In this document: in pieces, positions 7,758 to 16,943 of the stretch
How the letters are laid out: each line of letters begins with the position of its first letter
Position numbering within the stretch: position 1 is the first letter of the stretch
Source: Flavobacteriaceae bacterium
GTDB lineage: Bacteria > Bacteroidota > Bacteroidia > Flavobacteriales > Flavobacteriaceae
Length of the DNA stretch: 64,000 nucleotides
Reading direction: 5' to 3'
Assembly (NCBI GenBank): GCA_022425945.1
Contig: JAKMEK010000046.1
Span: 1 to 64,000 of the forward strand
Notes under the pieces: model-generated
Told to the model about the DNA's origin: nothing
Seen by the model: only the letters and a program-made list of their open reading frames with translations
Database searches by the model: none
Made by a program: the position numbers and the translations under genes

Positions 7758-10304
7758 TTAAAAAGGGTAATTAATCCCCACATTAAAGACCGCTTTTTTT
7801 AGTGCAACTTGAGATCCCCATCGTTCTGCCTTGAGTAGAGAAGGATCAAATGTTTTAAAAGCTGTATCTAGTCGGAAAACGAAATAATCAAAATCATAGC
7901 GAATGCCAAATCCAGTTCCTATTGCTAGCTGATTCAGATCGTGATAAGAATTTAATGTTTGTCTAATATCTGCTACATTATTATTAACGTTCCAGATGTT
8001 TCCGGCGTCAATAAAAAAGGCTCCTTTGAATGCTCCAATAATGGGGTATCGGTATTCAAGATTGAGCGCAAGCTTGAAGTTTGCTTCATTAAATTCATTA
8101 ATTCCACTACTGGATCCCGGACCTAGTTTGTATGCTTGCCATGCTCTGTTGTCATTGGACCCACCAGCATAATATGATCGCGTAAAAGGGATGCTATTCG
8201 AGTTTCCGTAAGGCAGAGCAATTCCTGTAAATGCACGAAAGGCAAAAATGCGTTCTCTTCCTACTTGCCAATGTTTTATGTAGTTGACCTCAGATTTGAA
8301 GTATTGTGTAGGTGCTAAATTAAAAATAATTCGCTGCCCATATTGGTCTTCTTCTGTATCACTGAGTTTCAAAATTGAATTTAGCAGATTTCCAACGACC
8401 TCAATCTTAAGCCGTAATTGAGAAAAGTCTTCATCAACGATACTTTCTTGATTATTTTTTATGAATGTCAAGGAGGAGCCTACAATAAAGTTATTGGCAG
8501 TTAGACGGTTTTTACGTTCATTAATATTCGAAACCCTTGTGTAATTTTCGTTAGAATCTAAGATAGAGGTCTCTTGATTGATTACGTCACGAATAAATGC
8601 ATTGGCTTCTGTAGGAATACCAAGGTTTCCGTTTTCATCCAAGTAGCCTGAATTATTTGGTAACCTTTTTGCAATTGCATTCAAACGATCATATGAATTT
8701 CTGTAGACGTTAAAATAATTATTAATCGCTTTGTTTTCTACAAATTCAATATCTGCGAGCTTAAAGTTGAATGTATAGGTTGAGGAGGATCGCCAGTTAT
8801 ACTCAATGTTACCTGTAAAACTTCTCCTATCCAATCCAATGTTTTCCTGCAATGAAACACCAAGTGCTATCGATGTTTTTACTTCTTTGTTTGTGAAAAA
8901 GAGATTTTCAAACCATGTGGGAGCAAGTACGCGTGGAACCCGTAGTCGAATATTTCCTCCAACCTCAAACAGATTGAAAAAACTATTTTTCTCCTCCGCA
9001 ACATCACTAGAGGCACCTATCGTTCCTTTGACTCCAACTTCTAAAATCTCACCTCCTCTAAAAATATTTCTACTGATTAAAGATGTTCCAAGCGAAATAC
9101 CCACATCTTGAATATTGGAATGGGATACATCGAAGTCTGTCCCGACAGAAAAACGTTCTTTGGGACTCAAGAAAATCGCAGCATTGAGTAGTGTTGAATC
9201 TTTTTTAGATGGGGTGTAAACAATGGAGGGGTATTTGAAATTTTGTAATTCATTAAAATACCGATAGGTCGCTGTTCTTTCGCTATAGCTATATGGAGCA
9301 TTTTGCTTTATTTTAATTCCGTTTGTCAAAACCTTTGGTTTGTATTTAAGCTTTCCTACAGAAAATATCTGCGTATTGTCCGAATATATAGAATCGGTGA
9401 AAACCGAGACAGATTGTTCAGGATTTTCAACATAAACCGAGATGGCATTAATTTTTTGGATGCGATAGGGTTGCTCTTTAAGGGTGTCTTGAACCCTTTT
9501 TTGTGCATTTTTTATTTCAACCGTTACCGGTATTTTGGTGTCGATTCCTAGACTGTCTTTAAAGGCTTTGAATCGAATTGATCGTTGTTGAAAATTATAA
9601 ATCCCATTGTTTCTAAAAAGATCAATTAATCGGCTTCGTTCAGCATCAAATCGTTCAACTTCAAAGGGGCTCCCTTGCTTTATTAAACTGTTTTCAAGAT
9701 TTGCTCTGTAGAGTGAGTCAATGTCTTTCGATCCTGCTACATGAGTGATGGAGTCTATGGTGAAAACTGCTCCTGTTTCAATGTTGTAGTGTACGCTAGC
9801 TTTTCTGTGTCCTATTGAATCTGTTTTGGCTGTTGAGCGGGCATTGAAATAGCCAAGATTGTTGTAGTACTGTTTAAAACGAGAGTTGGTTAGGTTTATC
9901 TTGATGGAATCAATAGTGGAGGGTGCTTCACCGTTTTTGCGTAACCAGTTGTTAAAGTCGAGTTTGTAATTCCGAATCTGATTGACTTGTTTCTTGGACA
10001 GCCAATTGGAGAGATTTTCTTCTCGTGTAGGTTTTTCATTCAACCATTGGTCAAAGGTTTCGTAAGGATCTTCTTGACTTAGGTTGTAGAGGTGAAGCCG
10101 CAGAGGGATGCCCAACACCTTTTTGTTTGCAGGGGTTAAAGACAGAAGGCTAACGGGGTCTTTTGAAATTGTTTCCCCATTTTTTTCTATACTTTGTTTG
10201 GTAATGAGTTGTTTGTCGTCGGGAAGTTTTTTTACGCTACTACATCCATGCATGATTATGCAGATCAGAAGAAGAATCGCTATTTTTGTGTGTGCCAAAT
10301 TCAA
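7758..10304 (-). CDS. tamL: TamL-type outer membrane assembly lipoprotein (BamA/TamA superfamily)
   Basis: An Omp85-superfamily protein of about 848 residues expected to help insert or transport material at the outer membrane. The N-terminus is a lipoprotein signal (AILLLICIIMHGCSS, lipidated Cys), the mark of the Bacteroidota TamL form. POTRA-like repeats follow over roughly the first 300 residues, and a 16-strand-type barrel ends in VFNVGINYPF. FIDAGNIW and FRLDTAFK are typical barrel motifs. There is no in-frame ATG before the signal. The TTG at 10325 lies inside the promoter box at 10323-10330, so translation more likely begins at the TTG at 10304 (or 10298). It is divergent from an RNA methyltransferase. 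A TamB partner is not in the window. Confidence 0.85.
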   Translation of the reverse strand: MNLAHTKIAILLLICIIMHGCSSVKKLPDDKQLITKQSIEKNGETISKDPVSLLSLTPANKKVLGIPLRLHLYNLSQEDPYETFDQWLNEKPTREENLSNWLSKKQVNQIRNYKLDFNNWLRKNGEAPSTIDSIKINLTNSRFKQYYNNLGYFNARSTAKTDSIGHRKASVHYNIETGAVFTIDSITHVAGSKDIDSLYRANLENSLIKQGSPFEVERFDAERSRLIDLFRNNGIYNFQQRSIRFKAFKDSLGIDTKIPVTVEIKNAQKRVQDTLKEQPYRIQKINAISVYVENPEQSVSVFTDSIYSDNTQIFSVGKLKYKPKVLTNGIKIKQNAPYSYSERTATYRYFNELQNFKYPSIVYTPSKKDSTLLNAAIFLSPKERFSVGTDFDVSHSNIQDVGISLGTSLISRNIFRGGEILEVGVKGTIGASSDVAEEKNSFFNLFEVGGNIRLRVPRVLAPTWFENLFFTNKEVKTSIALGVSLQENIGLDRRSFTGNIEYNWRSSSTYTFNFKLADIEFVENKAINNYFNVYRNSYDRLNAIAKRLPNNSGYLDENGNLGIPTEANAFIRDVINQETSILDSNENYTRVSNINERKNRLTANNFIVGSSLTFIKNNQESIVDEDFSQLRLKIEVVGNLLNSILKLSDTEEDQYGQRIIFNLAPTQYFKSEVNYIKHWQVGRERIFAFRAFTGIALPYGNSNSIPFTRSYYAGGSNDNRAWQAYKLGPGSSSGINEFNEANFKLALNLEYRYPIIGAFKGAFFIDAGNIWNVNNNVADIRQTLNSYHDLNQLAIGTGFGIRYDFDYFVFRLDTAFKTFDPSLLKAERWGSQVALKKAVFNVGINYPF
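10281..10288 (+). promoter_or_regulatory. -7 box for the trmH-like gene
   Basis: Exact TATTTTTG on the plus strand, 50 bases upstream of the ATG at 10339 and inside the first codons of the divergent tamL gene. Confidence 0.5.
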
Positions 10305-10322
10305 GTTAGTAACGCTTTTGGG

Positions 10323-10330
10323 CAAAAATA
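10323..10330 (-). promoter_or_regulatory. -7 box for tamL
   Basis: Exact TATTTTTG on the minus strand. It overlaps the most upstream possible TTG start of tamL, which therefore cannot be in the mRNA made from this promoter. Confidence 0.6.
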
Positions 10331-10338
10331 CATCATTT

Positions 10339-11046
10339 ATGATTACGAAAAAGGAGCTAAAGTCAATCAGTTCTTTGAGATTGAAGAAAAACCGTAAACA
10401 ACTGAGTCAATTTGTTGCAGAGGGTACAAAAACAGTTGAAGCACTTGTGGAAGCTGGACTGAGGCCACTGGCAATTTATGCTACAGATTTAATTGATTTT
10501 CCAGATGCGATCAACGTTTCACAAAAAGATATGGAGCGCATGAGTTTGTTGAAAAATGCCTCTCCAGTTTTGGCACATTTCCCCATCCCATCGGCACCTA
10601 GCTTACCTGTTGGTGGAAGAATTTTGGTTTTGGATGCCATTGCTGATCCTGGAAACTTAGGAACAATTGTTCGTCTTTGCGACTGGTTTGGTATTGAACA
10701 TATTCTTTGTTCAGAAGAAACGGTCGACTTATATAATCCAAAAGTGGTACAGGCGACGATGGGGTCTTTGGCAAGAGTCCACTGTCATTACATTGACTTA
10801 ATCGATTATATGAGCAAAAGCGATTTGCCGATTTACGGTACTTTTTTAGAAGGGGACTCTATTTACACTTCTTCTTTTCCGGAGGATGCAATGCTTGTTT
10901 TGGGGAGTGAGTCCCATGGTATATCTCCATCCATTGCATCTTTGGTGAGTCATAGGGTAAACATTCCTAGAAAAGCAAACCCCGGTCCTGAAAGCCTCAA
11001 TGTTGCCATAGCTGGAGCCATCACTTTAGGGGAATTTTGTAAATAG
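10339..11046 (+). CDS. TrmH/SpoU-family RNA 2'-O-methyltransferase
   Basis: A SAM-dependent ribose methyltransferase of the SPOUT class acting on tRNA or rRNA; the target nucleotide cannot be read from sequence. The 235 residues have an N-terminal substrate-binding part (KELKSISSLRLKKNRKQ, FVAEGTKTVEAL) and the knotted domain with ADPGNLGTIVRLCDWFG (motif 1), LVLGSESHGISPSI (motif 2) and NPGPESLNVAIAGAITLGEF (motif 3, SAM binding). The reading frame is open up to 10108, but the ATG at 10339 fits the conserved N-terminus and avoids a long overlap with tamL. It is a paralogue of rlmB at 21869 and not its duplicate. Confidence 0.9.
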   Translation: MITKKELKSISSLRLKKNRKQLSQFVAEGTKTVEALVEAGLRPLAIYATDLIDFPDAINVSQKDMERMSLLKNASPVLAHFPIPSAPSLPVGGRILVLDAIADPGNLGTIVRLCDWFGIEHILCSEETVDLYNPKVVQATMGSLARVHCHYIDLIDYMSKSDLPIYGTFLEGDSIYTSSFPEDAMLVLGSESHGISPSIASLVSHRVNIPRKANPGPESLNVAIAGAITLGEFCK

Positions 11047-11832
11047 CTATTCAAAGGTGAGGTTAATCGCTATCCCTTGACTAAGCAGGCGAGTGATGTT
11101 TGAAGTCCAAGGGCTTAAACCATTGGTAGGGTTGTCATAAATTAATTCATTTTGAAACGAAAATATCCCCCGAATAGAAGGAGAGAATTTAAAATAGACC
11201 AAGTAAAAATCAATCCCAAAACCAACTTCGTAATTAAAACTTTGGTTTTCCATGCGGAATACATTATTAAAATTATCGTCGTTGTTTTTACTATTGCTGG
11301 ATAGATTGAATGAGGTTGAGACCCCTCCGACTAAATAGGGTTTCCAATTGTTAATGCGTTCTGCGGAAAACTTTATTAATAATGGAATGTGGATGTAGGT
11401 TGACTTCACTTCTCGAATAAAGTCATTGTCAGCTGTTAAACCAGGTGTTTCATTGGGATAGATTAAATCTCTTTGGGTGTAGTATAATCCGGGTTCAATG
11501 CGGAGATTAAAATAGTTGCCCAACCGAAGATCTCCTATTAGACCAACGTTAAATCCAGTGTTTTTGACCAATTCAATGTCGGCTAAGCCTAAGCCCCTTT
11601 TGTTTTGGGGGAAATAGCGTGTCCGAGGTGCGCTGTAATTTTCCTCATATTTTATGTCAAAGCCAAAATTATTGAAACCAAAGTAATACCCGTAATGAAG
11701 TACTTTTTTGTCAAAATTTTGCAGGTGTTTGATTCGCTCACCGATTTTATAATATTGTGCATAGGGTAGCTGTATTCCAAAGAGGAATAGAGCAAGGCAT
11801 AAAAATATTCTTTTTTTAGGGCTTAGTTGCAC
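11047..11832 (-). CDS. porT: PorT-family outer membrane protein (type IX secretion/gliding)
   Basis: A small beta-barrel protein needed for type IX secretion in Bacteroidota with that system. It has a signal peptide (FLCLALFLFGIQLPYAQ), then alternating barrel strands with LRIEPGLYYTQRDLIY, YIHIPLLIKFS, KPYLVGGVSTSFNL and YEVGFGIDFYLVYFKFSPSI, and ends INLTFE. The ubiE-porT neighbourhood is the usual one in flavobacteria. No ATG is available; a GTG at 11832 gives 261 residues and a TTG at 11847 gives 266. Either start overlaps the end of ubiE, so the two are translationally coupled. Its presence suggests a type IX secretion system elsewhere in the genome. Confidence 0.88.
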   Translation of the reverse strand: MQLSPKKRIFLCLALFLFGIQLPYAQYYKIGERIKHLQNFDKKVLHYGYYFGFNNFGFDIKYEENYSAPRTRYFPQNKRGLGLADIELVKNTGFNVGLIGDLRLGNYFNLRIEPGLYYTQRDLIYPNETPGLTADNDFIREVKSTYIHIPLLIKFSAERINNWKPYLVGGVSTSFNLSSNSKNNDDNFNNVFRMENQSFNYEVGFGIDFYLVYFKFSPSIRGIFSFQNELIYDNPTNGLSPWTSNITRLLSQGIAINLTFE

Positions 11833-12547
11833 AATAAATTGAGGCAACCCCTAAGGTTTGTGGGTTGTCCTTCACCTCTATAAACCCAATTTTCCGTAAA
11901 ATATTGTTGAAGTTCTCGCCATAAGGGAAAGCAGCTGCAGAATCAGATAAATATTGGTAGGCACGTTGGTCTCGACTGAAGATGCGTCCAACCAAAGGAA
12001 CGATGAATCCGCTGTAAAGATAATAGCCTTGTTTAAAGGGGAATTTCGTTGGAACAGAGGTTTCTAAAATGATTAATTTTCCATGTGGACGAAGTACGCG
12101 GAAAAGCTCACTTAAACCTTTTTCTAAGTTTTCAAAATTCCTTACGCCAAAAGCTACGGTTACGACATCAAAATAATTGTCATCATAGTTGAGCTGCTCG
12201 CTATCTCCAATGACCATAGCGATTGTTGTGTCTAGTTTGAGGGCTTTCACTTTGTCTTTTCCAACGGCCAACATTCCGGGTGAAATGTCGAGTCCGATGA
12301 TTTCTTCAGCATTGGTTTTTTTTAGGGCAATGGCTAAGTCTCCGGTGCCTGTGGCAATATCTAAAATTCGTTTTGGTGCTTGTTTTGCGGCAATTTTCAC
12401 CACCTTTCTTCGCCAACTTTGATCTATTCCCAATGAGATGACACGATTCAAGACATCGTATTGATTAGAGATGTCGTCGAACATTTGAGTAACCTGCTGT
12501 TTTTTACTACTAGAAGCGTCTTTGTAAGGAGTAACCGTCTTTTTCAT
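11816..12547 (-). CDS. ubiE: Demethylmenaquinone methyltransferase
   Basis: Methylates demethylmenaquinone to menaquinone, the respiratory quinone of Bacteroidota (MenG activity). The 243 residues carry the UbiE signatures MFDDISNQYDVLNRVISLG near the N-terminus, the SAM-binding loop LDIATGTGDLAI, VTVAFGVRNFENLEKGL, and the later region YYLYSGFIVPLVGRIFSRD. Length is typical. The ATG lies 5 bases after an exact TATCTTTG promoter box, so the mRNA leader is nearly absent. porT overlaps its 3' end. Confidence 0.96.
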   Translation of the reverse strand: MKKTVTPYKDASSSKKQQVTQMFDDISNQYDVLNRVISLGIDQSWRRKVVKIAAKQAPKRILDIATGTGDLAIALKKTNAEEIIGLDISPGMLAVGKDKVKALKLDTTIAMVIGDSEQLNYDDNYFDVVTVAFGVRNFENLEKGLSELFRVLRPHGKLIILETSVPTKFPFKQGYYLYSGFIVPLVGRIFSRDQRAYQYLSDSAAAFPYGENFNNILRKIGFIEVKDNPQTLGVASIYCATKP

Positions 12548-12552
12548 GAGGA

Positions 12553-12560
12553 CAAAGATA
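12553..12560 (-). promoter_or_regulatory. -7 box for ubiE-porT
   Basis: Exact TATCTTTG on the minus strand, ending 5 bases before the ubiE ATG at 12547. Transcription would start within a base or two of the start codon. Confidence 0.65.
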
Positions 12561-12616
12561 CTTTGTTTCCAATAATTTATGGTAGATCTATTCGGGAGTT
12601 TCGGTAGAAACTTTAC

Positions 12617-12624
12617 TATATTTG
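12617..12624 (+). promoter_or_regulatory. -7 box for trkA-trkH
   Basis: Exact TATATTTG on the plus strand, 23 bases upstream of the trkA ATG at 12648. It rules out the upstream start at 12579. Confidence 0.65.
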
Positions 12625-12647
12625 TTCATGCTTTCGAATACAAGCCA

Positions 12648-13997
12648 ATGAGAATAATTATCGCCGGAGCAGGGGAAGTAGGCTTTCACTTAGCTAAATT
12701 ACTTTCTTTTGAATCACAAGACATCACTTTAATTGATACGCACAAGGAGCGATTAAATTATGCTGAGAATCATTTGGATATCAAGGCAATAAAAGGAGAT
12801 GCTACTTCTTTGCGTGTAATGAAAGACGCTAAAATTGACTCTTCTGATCTTTTTATTGCCGTAACCGAACAGGAAACCACGAATATTACCATCTGTGCCC
12901 TAGCCAAACAAATGGGCTGTAAGCGAACCATTGCGCGTATCTCTAGTTCAGAGTTCATCAATCATAGCGAGGAGGTAAGTTTCGAAAAATTGGGAGTAGA
13001 TGAATTGATTTCTCCAGAAGAATTGGCTTCCAATGAAATCCAGCAATTGCTCGATCAATCGGCTTTTAGTGATAGTTATGAATTTGAGGATGGTGCCCTA
13101 ACACTCTTGGGAACCACCTTAGAAGAATCCGTTCCATTTGTTGGTAAAACCGTAAAAGAAGCAGCTCAAATATTCCCTGACATCCACTTTATGCCTATTG
13201 CGCTTCAGCGAAAGGGAACCCAGTACACCATTATTCCAAGAGGAGACACTCAGTTTGAGGCAAACGATTTGGTCTACTTTATCACGCTTAAAGAGGGAGT
13301 GGAAGAACTCTATAAGCTTACTGGAAGAAATAAAGAGGTGATCAAAAATGTGATGATTTTAGGGGGAGGTAAAATTGGCTTCAGTACGGCCAAAACGCTT
13401 GCTGAGAAAAAATTTAATGTCATCCTCGTTGAACAAAATAAAAACAAGGCATTCGAATTGGCCGATCAGCTTCCGGATGTAATGGTGATTAACGGTGATG
13501 GAAGAAATGTAGAGCTCTTGGAAGAGGAAGGACTAGAGGCCATGGATGCATTTATTTGTGTTACAGAAAATTCAGAAACCAATATCATGTCCTGCTTGAT
13601 GGCTAAATCCAAGAAAGTCAAAAAAGCCATTGCTTTGGTTGAGAATATGGACTACTTTCAATTGTCACACTCAATTGGAATAGATACCCTCATCAATAAA
13701 AAACTGCTTACAGCTAACACGATATTTCGTTATATACGCCGAGGAGAAGTTGTAGATTTAACGACTTTAAATAGCTTAAATGCTGAAATACTAGAGTTTA
13801 TTGTTAAACCAGAATCCAAGGTAAATGGAATGCAGATCAGAGACATTGATTTCCCTCGCTCAGCCACTATTGGCGGTGTCATCAAGGAAGGAAAAGGTGT
13901 CATAGCCCTTGGAGGATATCAGATAGAAGCAGGAGACCGCGTGGTGGTTTGTTGTCTTCCTAGAGCCTTAGATAAGGTTGAAAGTTTATTTATTTAA
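12648..13997 (+). CDS. trkA: Trk potassium uptake regulatory subunit TrkA
   Basis: Cytoplasmic NAD(H)/nucleotide-binding gating subunit of the Trk potassium channel. The 449 residues contain two tandem RCK units: RIIIAGAGEVGFHLAKLL opens the first NAD-binding fold and VMILGGGKIGFSTAKTL (about residue 231) the second, each followed by a TrkA_C domain. Four-domain TrkA of about 450-460 residues is the usual form. The start is the ATG directly before the Rossmann motif, because the longer frame crosses the promoter at 12617-12624. trkH follows after 3 bases. Confidence 0.96.
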   Translation: MRIIIAGAGEVGFHLAKLLSFESQDITLIDTHKERLNYAENHLDIKAIKGDATSLRVMKDAKIDSSDLFIAVTEQETTNITICALAKQMGCKRTIARISSSEFINHSEEVSFEKLGVDELISPEELASNEIQQLLDQSAFSDSYEFEDGALTLLGTTLEESVPFVGKTVKEAAQIFPDIHFMPIALQRKGTQYTIIPRGDTQFEANDLVYFITLKEGVEELYKLTGRNKEVIKNVMILGGGKIGFSTAKTLAEKKFNVILVEQNKNKAFELADQLPDVMVINGDGRNVELLEEEGLEAMDAFICVTENSETNIMSCLMAKSKKVKKAIALVENMDYFQLSHSIGIDTLINKKLLTANTIFRYIRRGEVVDLTTLNSLNAEILEFIVKPESKVNGMQIRDIDFPRSATIGGVIKEGKGVIALGGYQIEAGDRVVVCCLPRALDKVESLFI

Positions 13998-14000
13998 GAG

Positions 14001-15497
14001 ATGCACAAACTCAATAGCGAAATCATTTGTTATTTAATGGGAGTATTGCTTTTGTTCAATGGCGGCTTCATGCTATTGGCTACCCTAGTAAGTATATTAA
14101 CTAAAGACGGTGTAACTGTAGAATTATCTTTGGCTGCATTACTCACGCTCATGGTGGGTATTATCTTGATGCTAATCACCCGTAATCACACTAAACAATT
14201 GAGTAAAAGAGAGGGGTATTTGGTCGTCACCATCGGTTGGATATTGATGACCTTTTCTGGCATGTTGCCCTACCTATTGACAGATGTTTTTACGGATGTT
14301 TCCAGTGCCTTTTTTGAAACCATGTCTGGATATACTACAACAGGGTCCTCTGTATTGGATGATATTGAGGTAGTTCCCAAAGGGGTTTTATTTTGGCGAA
14401 GCATTACACATTGGATTGGGGGAATGGGTATCATTGTTTTGGCCATTGCAATTCTTCCCTTATTGGGGATTGGTGGAATGCAGTTGTTTACTGCTGAGGC
14501 ACCTGGACCAAGTTCCGATAAATTGCACCCACGTATTACAGATACGGCCAAGCGTTTGTGGTTCATCTATGTTGGATTCACCACAATAGAAACCCTCATG
14601 CTTTGGGGGGCTGGGATGAGTTTGTTCGATGCAGTTAATCATGCGATGAGCACGGTATCTACGGGTGGTTTTTCTACTAAAAATGCCAGTGTATCCTTTT
14701 GGAATGATCAACCAATGATTCAATACATCATTCTTGTATTTATGTTTTTGGCTGGGGTGAATTTCGTTTTAACGTATTTTGCTTTCACGGGACAAATAAA
14801 GCGGTTATTTCGCGACGAGGAGTTTCGTTTTTACAGTCGCATGATCTTGGTGTGTTCTGCTTTAGTGTCGATTGTGTTAATGCTTGATGTTGATATGTTG
14901 GAAAGTACTTTTAATCATCCACAGCTGTTTGGAAAAATTGAGAGTTCCATTCGTCATGCCTTATTTCAAGTGATTGCCGTTGTCACAACAACAGGCTTTG
15001 TCACTGCAGATTTTACTGCTTGGACACCATTGTTGACCTTGCTTTTCTTTGGTCTGATGTTTATGGGAGGATCTGCTGGGTCTACTTCTGGAGGTGTAAA
15101 AGGTGTTCGCCATTACCTAATGATTAAAAGTGGTTTGTTGGAATTTAATCGCGCGTTACATCCCAATGCCGTATTACCCATTCGATACAATAAAGGTATT
15201 GTGCAAGAAAATGTACTACATACCATATATGGATTTTTCATTCTCTACATGATATCATTTATCATTGGTGCGCTAGTTTTTTCTTTTTTAGGCTTAGATT
15301 TTGTCACCTCAATCGGTGTAGCCGCATCTAGTCTTGGAAATGTTGGTCCTGCCCTAGGAGATTTTGGTCCAGCATTTTCGTTTTACGAAATGTCTATGGG
15401 GTGCAAGTGGTGGGCTTCTTTTTTGATGCTGCTAGGGAGATTAGAACTATTTACGGTTTTGATTTTATTTACGCCTTTTTTCTGGAAAAAGATTTAG
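14001..15497 (+). CDS. trkH: Trk potassium uptake channel subunit TrkH
   Basis: The membrane pore for potassium uptake, gated by TrkA. The 498 residues form about ten to twelve hydrophobic segments with the four pore-loop repeats visible: GYTTTGSSVL, MSTVSTGGFST, VVTTTGFVTAD and AASSLGNVGPALG. Glycines at these filter positions set potassium selectivity. The spacing of 3 bases after trkA shows co-translation. Its stop codon shares bases with that of the convergent rarA, leaving no room for a terminator. Confidence 0.96.
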   Translation: MHKLNSEIICYLMGVLLLFNGGFMLLATLVSILTKDGVTVELSLAALLTLMVGIILMLITRNHTKQLSKREGYLVVTIGWILMTFSGMLPYLLTDVFTDVSSAFFETMSGYTTTGSSVLDDIEVVPKGVLFWRSITHWIGGMGIIVLAIAILPLLGIGGMQLFTAEAPGPSSDKLHPRITDTAKRLWFIYVGFTTIETLMLWGAGMSLFDAVNHAMSTVSTGGFSTKNASVSFWNDQPMIQYIILVFMFLAGVNFVLTYFAFTGQIKRLFRDEEFRFYSRMILVCSALVSIVLMLDVDMLESTFNHPQLFGKIESSIRHALFQVIAVVTTTGFVTADFTAWTPLLTLLFFGLMFMGGSAGSTSGGVKGVRHYLMIKSGLLEFNRALHPNAVLPIRYNKGIVQENVLHTIYGFFILYMISFIIGALVFSFLGLDFVTSIGVAASSLGNVGPALGDFGPAFSFYEMSMGCKWWASFLMLLGRLELFTVLILFTPFFWKKI

Positions 15498-16768
15498 TAT
15501 CCGTATTTGTCCTTCCAGCGTTCTTTTAAAAATTGCCGAATCTGATTTTCTTTTGGATTTCCTCCGGGTTCATAAAAACGGGTGTTTTCGATTTGCTCAG
15601 GCAAATAATTTTGTTCCACAAAATTATTGGGATAATTGTGGGCGTATTTATACCCCTTTCCATAGTTCAACTCTTTCATTAGTTGGGTTGGAGCATTGCG
15701 TAAATGTAAGGGAACAGCAAGGTTTCCTGTTTCTTTTACTGTTTGAATGCTTTTATCTATGGCCAAATACGCAGCATTACTTTTTGGGCTAGTGGCCAAG
15801 TAGGTAACGCATTGACTTAAAATAATGCGTGCTTCTGGATAGCCAATTGCTTGTACTGCTTGAAAAGTAGTATTGGCCAAGACAAGTGCATTCGGGTTGG
15901 CATTTCCAATGTCTTCTGATGCAGAAATCAATAACCTTCTTGCAATAAACTTTACATCTTCCCCTCCTTCAATCAAACGTGCCAACCAATAAACCGCAGC
16001 ATTGGGGTCACTTCCACGAATCGATTTTATCAATGCAGAAGCAATGTCATAATGCAAGTCTCCATTTTTATCAAAAAGCACTGTTGTTGTTTGAGCTTGG
16101 TTTAGGACGAGGTCATTGGTGATGACAATCTCCTTTGTGCTAGAAGAAAGTACAACCAGTTCCAATAGGGAGAGGAGTTTGCGTGCATCTCCACCAGAAA
16201 GATTTAATAATGCTTCATCTTCTTTTAGTGTTATGGCATACTTGTTCAGTTCGCTATCAGTTGTAATGGCCCGGTTTAATAAGTCCCTTAAATCCTCTAT
16301 TTCTAGTGGCTGAAGTGTGAAGGTTTGGCAACGTGACAAAAGGGCATTGATAACTTCAAAACTGGGATTCTCTGTGGTGGCACCAATTAAGGTGACATAT
16401 CCTTTTTCAACAGCGCCAAGCAAGGAGTCTTGTTGTGATTTGCTGAATCGATGAATTTCATCGATGAACAACAAAGGCCCTTTTTTGGTAAATAGCCCCC
16501 CAGACTGTTTTGCGCGTTCAATGACTTCTCTTACTTCTTTTACCCCAGAGTGAATGGCCGACAGACTGTAAAAGGGGCGCTCATGTACTTTGGCAATTAG
16601 TGTGGCTAGGGTTGTTTTTCCTGTTCCTGGTGGTCCCCAAAATAGTAGGGAAGGAATGTTTCCACTTTCTATCATTTGGGATAATGCTCCATTAACGCCA
16701 ATCAAATGGTTTTGACCAACATAGTCGTTCAATTGTTTGGGGCGCATTCGTTCCGCAAGTGGAGTCAT
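15494..16768 (-). CDS. rarA: Replication-associated recombination protein A (RarA/MgsA AAA+ ATPase)
   Basis: A clamp-loader-like AAA+ ATPase that acts at stalled replication forks. The 424 residues show PLAERMRPKQLNDYVGQ at the start, Walker A FWGPPGTGKTTLATL, Walker B LLFIDEIHRF, sensor 1 GATTENPSFEVI, then the C-terminal tetramerisation region with SRGSDPNAAVYWLARLIEGGE-like sequence (here IRGSDPNAAVYWLARL) and YPEARIILSQ. It ends convergently on trkH with a 4-base overlap. No exact -7 box was found upstream. Confidence 0.96.
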   Translation of the reverse strand: MTPLAERMRPKQLNDYVGQNHLIGVNGALSQMIESGNIPSLLFWGPPGTGKTTLATLIAKVHERPFYSLSAIHSGVKEVREVIERAKQSGGLFTKKGPLLFIDEIHRFSKSQQDSLLGAVEKGYVTLIGATTENPSFEVINALLSRCQTFTLQPLEIEDLRDLLNRAITTDSELNKYAITLKEDEALLNLSGGDARKLLSLLELVVLSSSTKEIVITNDLVLNQAQTTTVLFDKNGDLHYDIASALIKSIRGSDPNAAVYWLARLIEGGEDVKFIARRLLISASEDIGNANPNALVLANTTFQAVQAIGYPEARIILSQCVTYLATSPKSNAAYLAIDKSIQTVKETGNLAVPLHLRNAPTQLMKELNYGKGYKYAHNYPNNFVEQNYLPEQIENTRFYEPGGNPKENQIRQFLKERWKDKYGY

Positions 16769-16943
16769 AAAGGATGATAATGAGTTGAGCTTAGCTTAAT
16801 TGGAGTGGCGTTGGCTAAGTGCAATTTAAATAAGTTTATTTCAATGCAACACTGTTTTTAGATGTTTTAAAGCATTTTTAGAAAAAATTTAACGTTGATT
16901 TAATAATTTTAGTGAATAAATGTTAAGAAATTCATAAAAAAGG

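Noticed and set aside
7721-7783. N-terminal extension of fructose-bisphosphate aldolase
   Set aside because: It would cross the TACTTTTG promoter box and has no counterpart in the family; the ATG at 7720 is preferred.
10108-10338. 77-residue N-terminal extension of the TrmH-like protein
   Set aside because: It is antisense to the tamL start and lies upstream of and across the predicted promoter; the family domain begins near the ATG at 10339.
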